A stretch of DNA of 15,056 bases from CBDDRG01 sp965232975. Its GTDB lineage: Bacteria; Pseudomonadota; Gammaproteobacteria; Pseudomonadales; Porticoccaceae. The stretch spans positions 1 to 15,056 of the forward strand of contig CBDDRG010000144.1 of NCBI GenBank assembly GCA_965232975.1, read 5' to 3'. Below, one piece after another: positions 13,977-15,056 of this stretch. The notes under the pieces are model-generated. The model was not told the origin of the DNA. It made no database searches and saw only the letters and a list, made by a program, of their open reading frames with translations. Position 1 is the stretch's first letter. The number at the start of each line of letters is the position of its first letter. A program made the position numbers and the translations under genes.

Positions 13977-13994
13977 TCAGCGCCCCAGATCGCC
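13934..13994 (+). promoter_or_regulatory. Programmed -1 ribosomal frameshift signal
   Basis: The heptamer A AAA AAA (13934-13940) is in the correct OrfA phase. Five nt later GGCGATCTGGGG (13946-13957) pairs perfectly with CCCCAGATCGCC (13983-13994), a 12-bp stem with a 25-nt loop that contains the OrfA stop codon. Slipping back one base at 13940 joins OrfA to the OrfB frame. Slippery site, spacer and stem are all in the standard arrangement for IS3 elements. Confidence 0.85.
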
Positions 13995-15022
13995 GCAGGA
14001 GCGTTGACCTGATTGATGAAGCCGTGGCCGCCGGGGCACGGCGGGAGCCAGCCTGTGAGGAACTGGGAGTGAGCGTGCGCACGGTACAACGGTGGGCTCA
14101 CAGTGCCGAGGATGGACGTCCTGGGGCGGCTCGAGCGGCGCCCTCGAACAAGCTGAGCGAGGCGGAGCGCGAGCGGGTGCTTGCGATCGCGAACGAACCG
14201 GCGCATGCGAGCCTGGCGCCGCACCAGATCGTGCCGAGGCTGGCGGACCAGGGTGTGTACGTGGCCTCGGAGTCGACGTTCTACCGGGTGCTGAAGGCCG
14301 CGAATCAGCAGCACGGGCGCGGCCGGGCGCGGCGCCCGTGCCGACGGGTGGTGACCACGCACCGGGCCGATGGTCCGAACCAGCTGTGGTGCTGGGACAT
14401 CACCTGGTTGCCGACCACGGTGAAGGGGCAGTTCTATTACTGGTACATGATGAAAGATATCCACAGCCGCAAGCTGGTGGCCAACGAGGTGCATGCAAGC
14501 GAGACATCGGAGCACGCGGCACGCCTGCTGGTGAACGGTTGCCTGCGTGAAGGGCTGGCAGGACGACCGCTGGTACTGCACTCGGACAACGGTGCGGCGA
14601 TGAAGGGATCGACGATGTTGGCATCGATGCAGAATCTGGGCGTGATGCCCTCGTTCAGCCGGCCGCGGGTGAGCAACGACAACGCGTATGCCGAGACGTT
14701 GTTCCGCACCGCGAAGTACTGCCCGCTGTGGCCGCAGAAGCCGTTCGACACGCTGGCCGAGGCGCGAGCATGGGTGCAGCGCTTCGTGCAGTGGTACAAC
14801 GAAGAGCATCGTCACAGCGGGATCAGATACGTGACACCGGCGCAGCGCCACCGTGGCGAAGCACCTGAGTTGCTGCAGCATCGCATCGCGGTCTACGAGG
14901 CGGCGCGCAAACGAAAGCCGCAACGCTGGTCACGCACAACCCGGAACTGGTCGCTGTCTGATGTGGTGTGGTTAAACCCGGAACGCGAGGTCGATCGCGG
15001 ACAGAAACGAAAGGCTGCGTGA
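13940..15022 (+). CDS. IS3-family transposase OrfB (DDE integrase domain), expressed by frameshift
   Basis: Catalytic part of the transposase, about 360 residues after the frameshift at 13940. The frame is open upstream through all of orfA, so no separate OrfB start is required. In order: a helix-turn-helix (ACEELGVSVRTVQRW), an HTH_21-like region (ASLAPHQIVPRLADQGVYV, STFYRVLK), then the rve integrase core with the DDE triad: D in WCWDITWLP, D in VLHSDNGAAMKG, and E in DNAYAETLFRTAKY. The WYNEEHRHSGIRYVTPAQRH tail is typical of IS3 OrfB. No frameshift or internal stop disrupts it, so the element appears intact and could be active. It lies divergent from the DUF262 gene. Confidence 0.92.
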   Translation, partial: SRGDLGEGRGRLISAPDRRRSVDLIDEAVAAGARREPACEELGVSVRTVQRWAHSAEDGRPGAARAAPSNKLSEAERERVLAIANEPAHASLAPHQIVPRLADQGVYVASESTFYRVLKAANQQHGRGRARRPCRRVVTTHRADGPNQLWCWDITWLPTTVKGQFYYWYMMKDIHSRKLVANEVHASETSEHAARLLVNGCLREGLAGRPLVLHSDNGAAMKGSTMLASMQNLGVMPSFSRPRVSNDNAYAETLFRTAKYCPLWPQKPFDTLAEARAWVQRFVQWYNEEHRHSGIRYVTPAQRHRGEAPELLQHRIAVYEAARKRKPQRWSRTTRNWSLSDVVWLNPEREVDRGQKRKAA

Positions 15023-15056
15023 ATGGCTCACGCGACAACTACCTTGAAAATCGCCG

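Larger units (their letters stand above)
13435..15053 (+). mobile_element. IS3-family insertion sequence (ends approximate)
   Basis: Contains overlapping orfA and orfB in the IS3 order with a -1 frameshift signal. Proposed ends: TGATTTTGTCAAAG at 13435 and, on the opposite strand from 15053, CGATTTTCAAGG. They share GATTTT and CAA and, further in, GTCG, which fits imperfect terminal inverted repeats. I could not find a target duplication, since only three bases lie beyond the right end. If these ends are right, the element is about 1.62 kb. An alternative left end is between 13447 and 13465. Confidence 0.65.

Noticed and set aside
13592..14923. Long - strand open frame (443 codons) antisense to the IS transposase.
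   Set aside because: Arg/His-rich translation without any motif, opposite a clear DDE transposase in 72% GC DNA; a shadow frame.

Overview
The window looks like a piece of a high-GC gammaproteobacterial chromosome. The main clue is the order nudF - yqiB - cpdA at the left end. This is the conserved gammaproteobacterial block that in Escherichia coli continues with yqiA and parE. The acyl-CoA-type phosphotransferase and the SMP-30/gluconolactonase-like protein are common in marine or soil gammaproteobacteria, but I cannot name a genus from sequence alone.

Layout. 1-1901: housekeeping block on the + strand: 5'-truncated ADP-ribose pyrophosphatase (NudF), a DUF1249/YqiB protein, and CpdA (cyclic-AMP phosphodiesterase). 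1902-2476: synteny breaks here; the stretch holds an unrecognised coding-like fragment on the - strand and an AT-rich patch with an operator-like palindrome. 2477-4069: a cytoplasmic beta-propeller of the SMP-30/gluconolactonase/NHL type. 4155-5333: an APH-type phosphotransferase whose 5' end has no usable start codon ahead of its conserved N-terminal lobe, so it is probably broken. 5517-5543: a possible terminator. 5652-11411: a giant autotransporter adhesin of 1919 residues, with signal peptide, a repetitive passenger built from alternating A/B units, and a C-terminal 12-stranded-type barrel ending in RW.

11412-15056 is accessory DNA. It begins with a 24-bp perfect palindrome, a G-quadruplex-capable tract, a 195-bp element with perfect 18-bp inverted ends that looks like a deletion relic of a REP-associated tyrosine transposase (RAYT), and two tandem 33-bp imperfect hairpins. 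Then, on the - strand, comes a markedly lower-GC gene for a GmrSD-like DUF262 protein with a C-terminal HNH-type (DUF1524-like) motif, a candidate antiphage nuclease. Its 5' end abuts, and may be cut by, an IS3-family insertion sequence. That IS has orfA and orfB in a -1 arrangement, with a textbook frameshift signal: A AAA AAA, a 5-nt spacer and a perfect 12-bp stem.

How parts fit. The first three genes are tightly packed and probably co-transcribed. The autotransporter is a stand-alone surface protein. The right third reads as a transferred defence gene flanked by mobile-element debris. I saw no tRNA, rRNA or CRISPR array.
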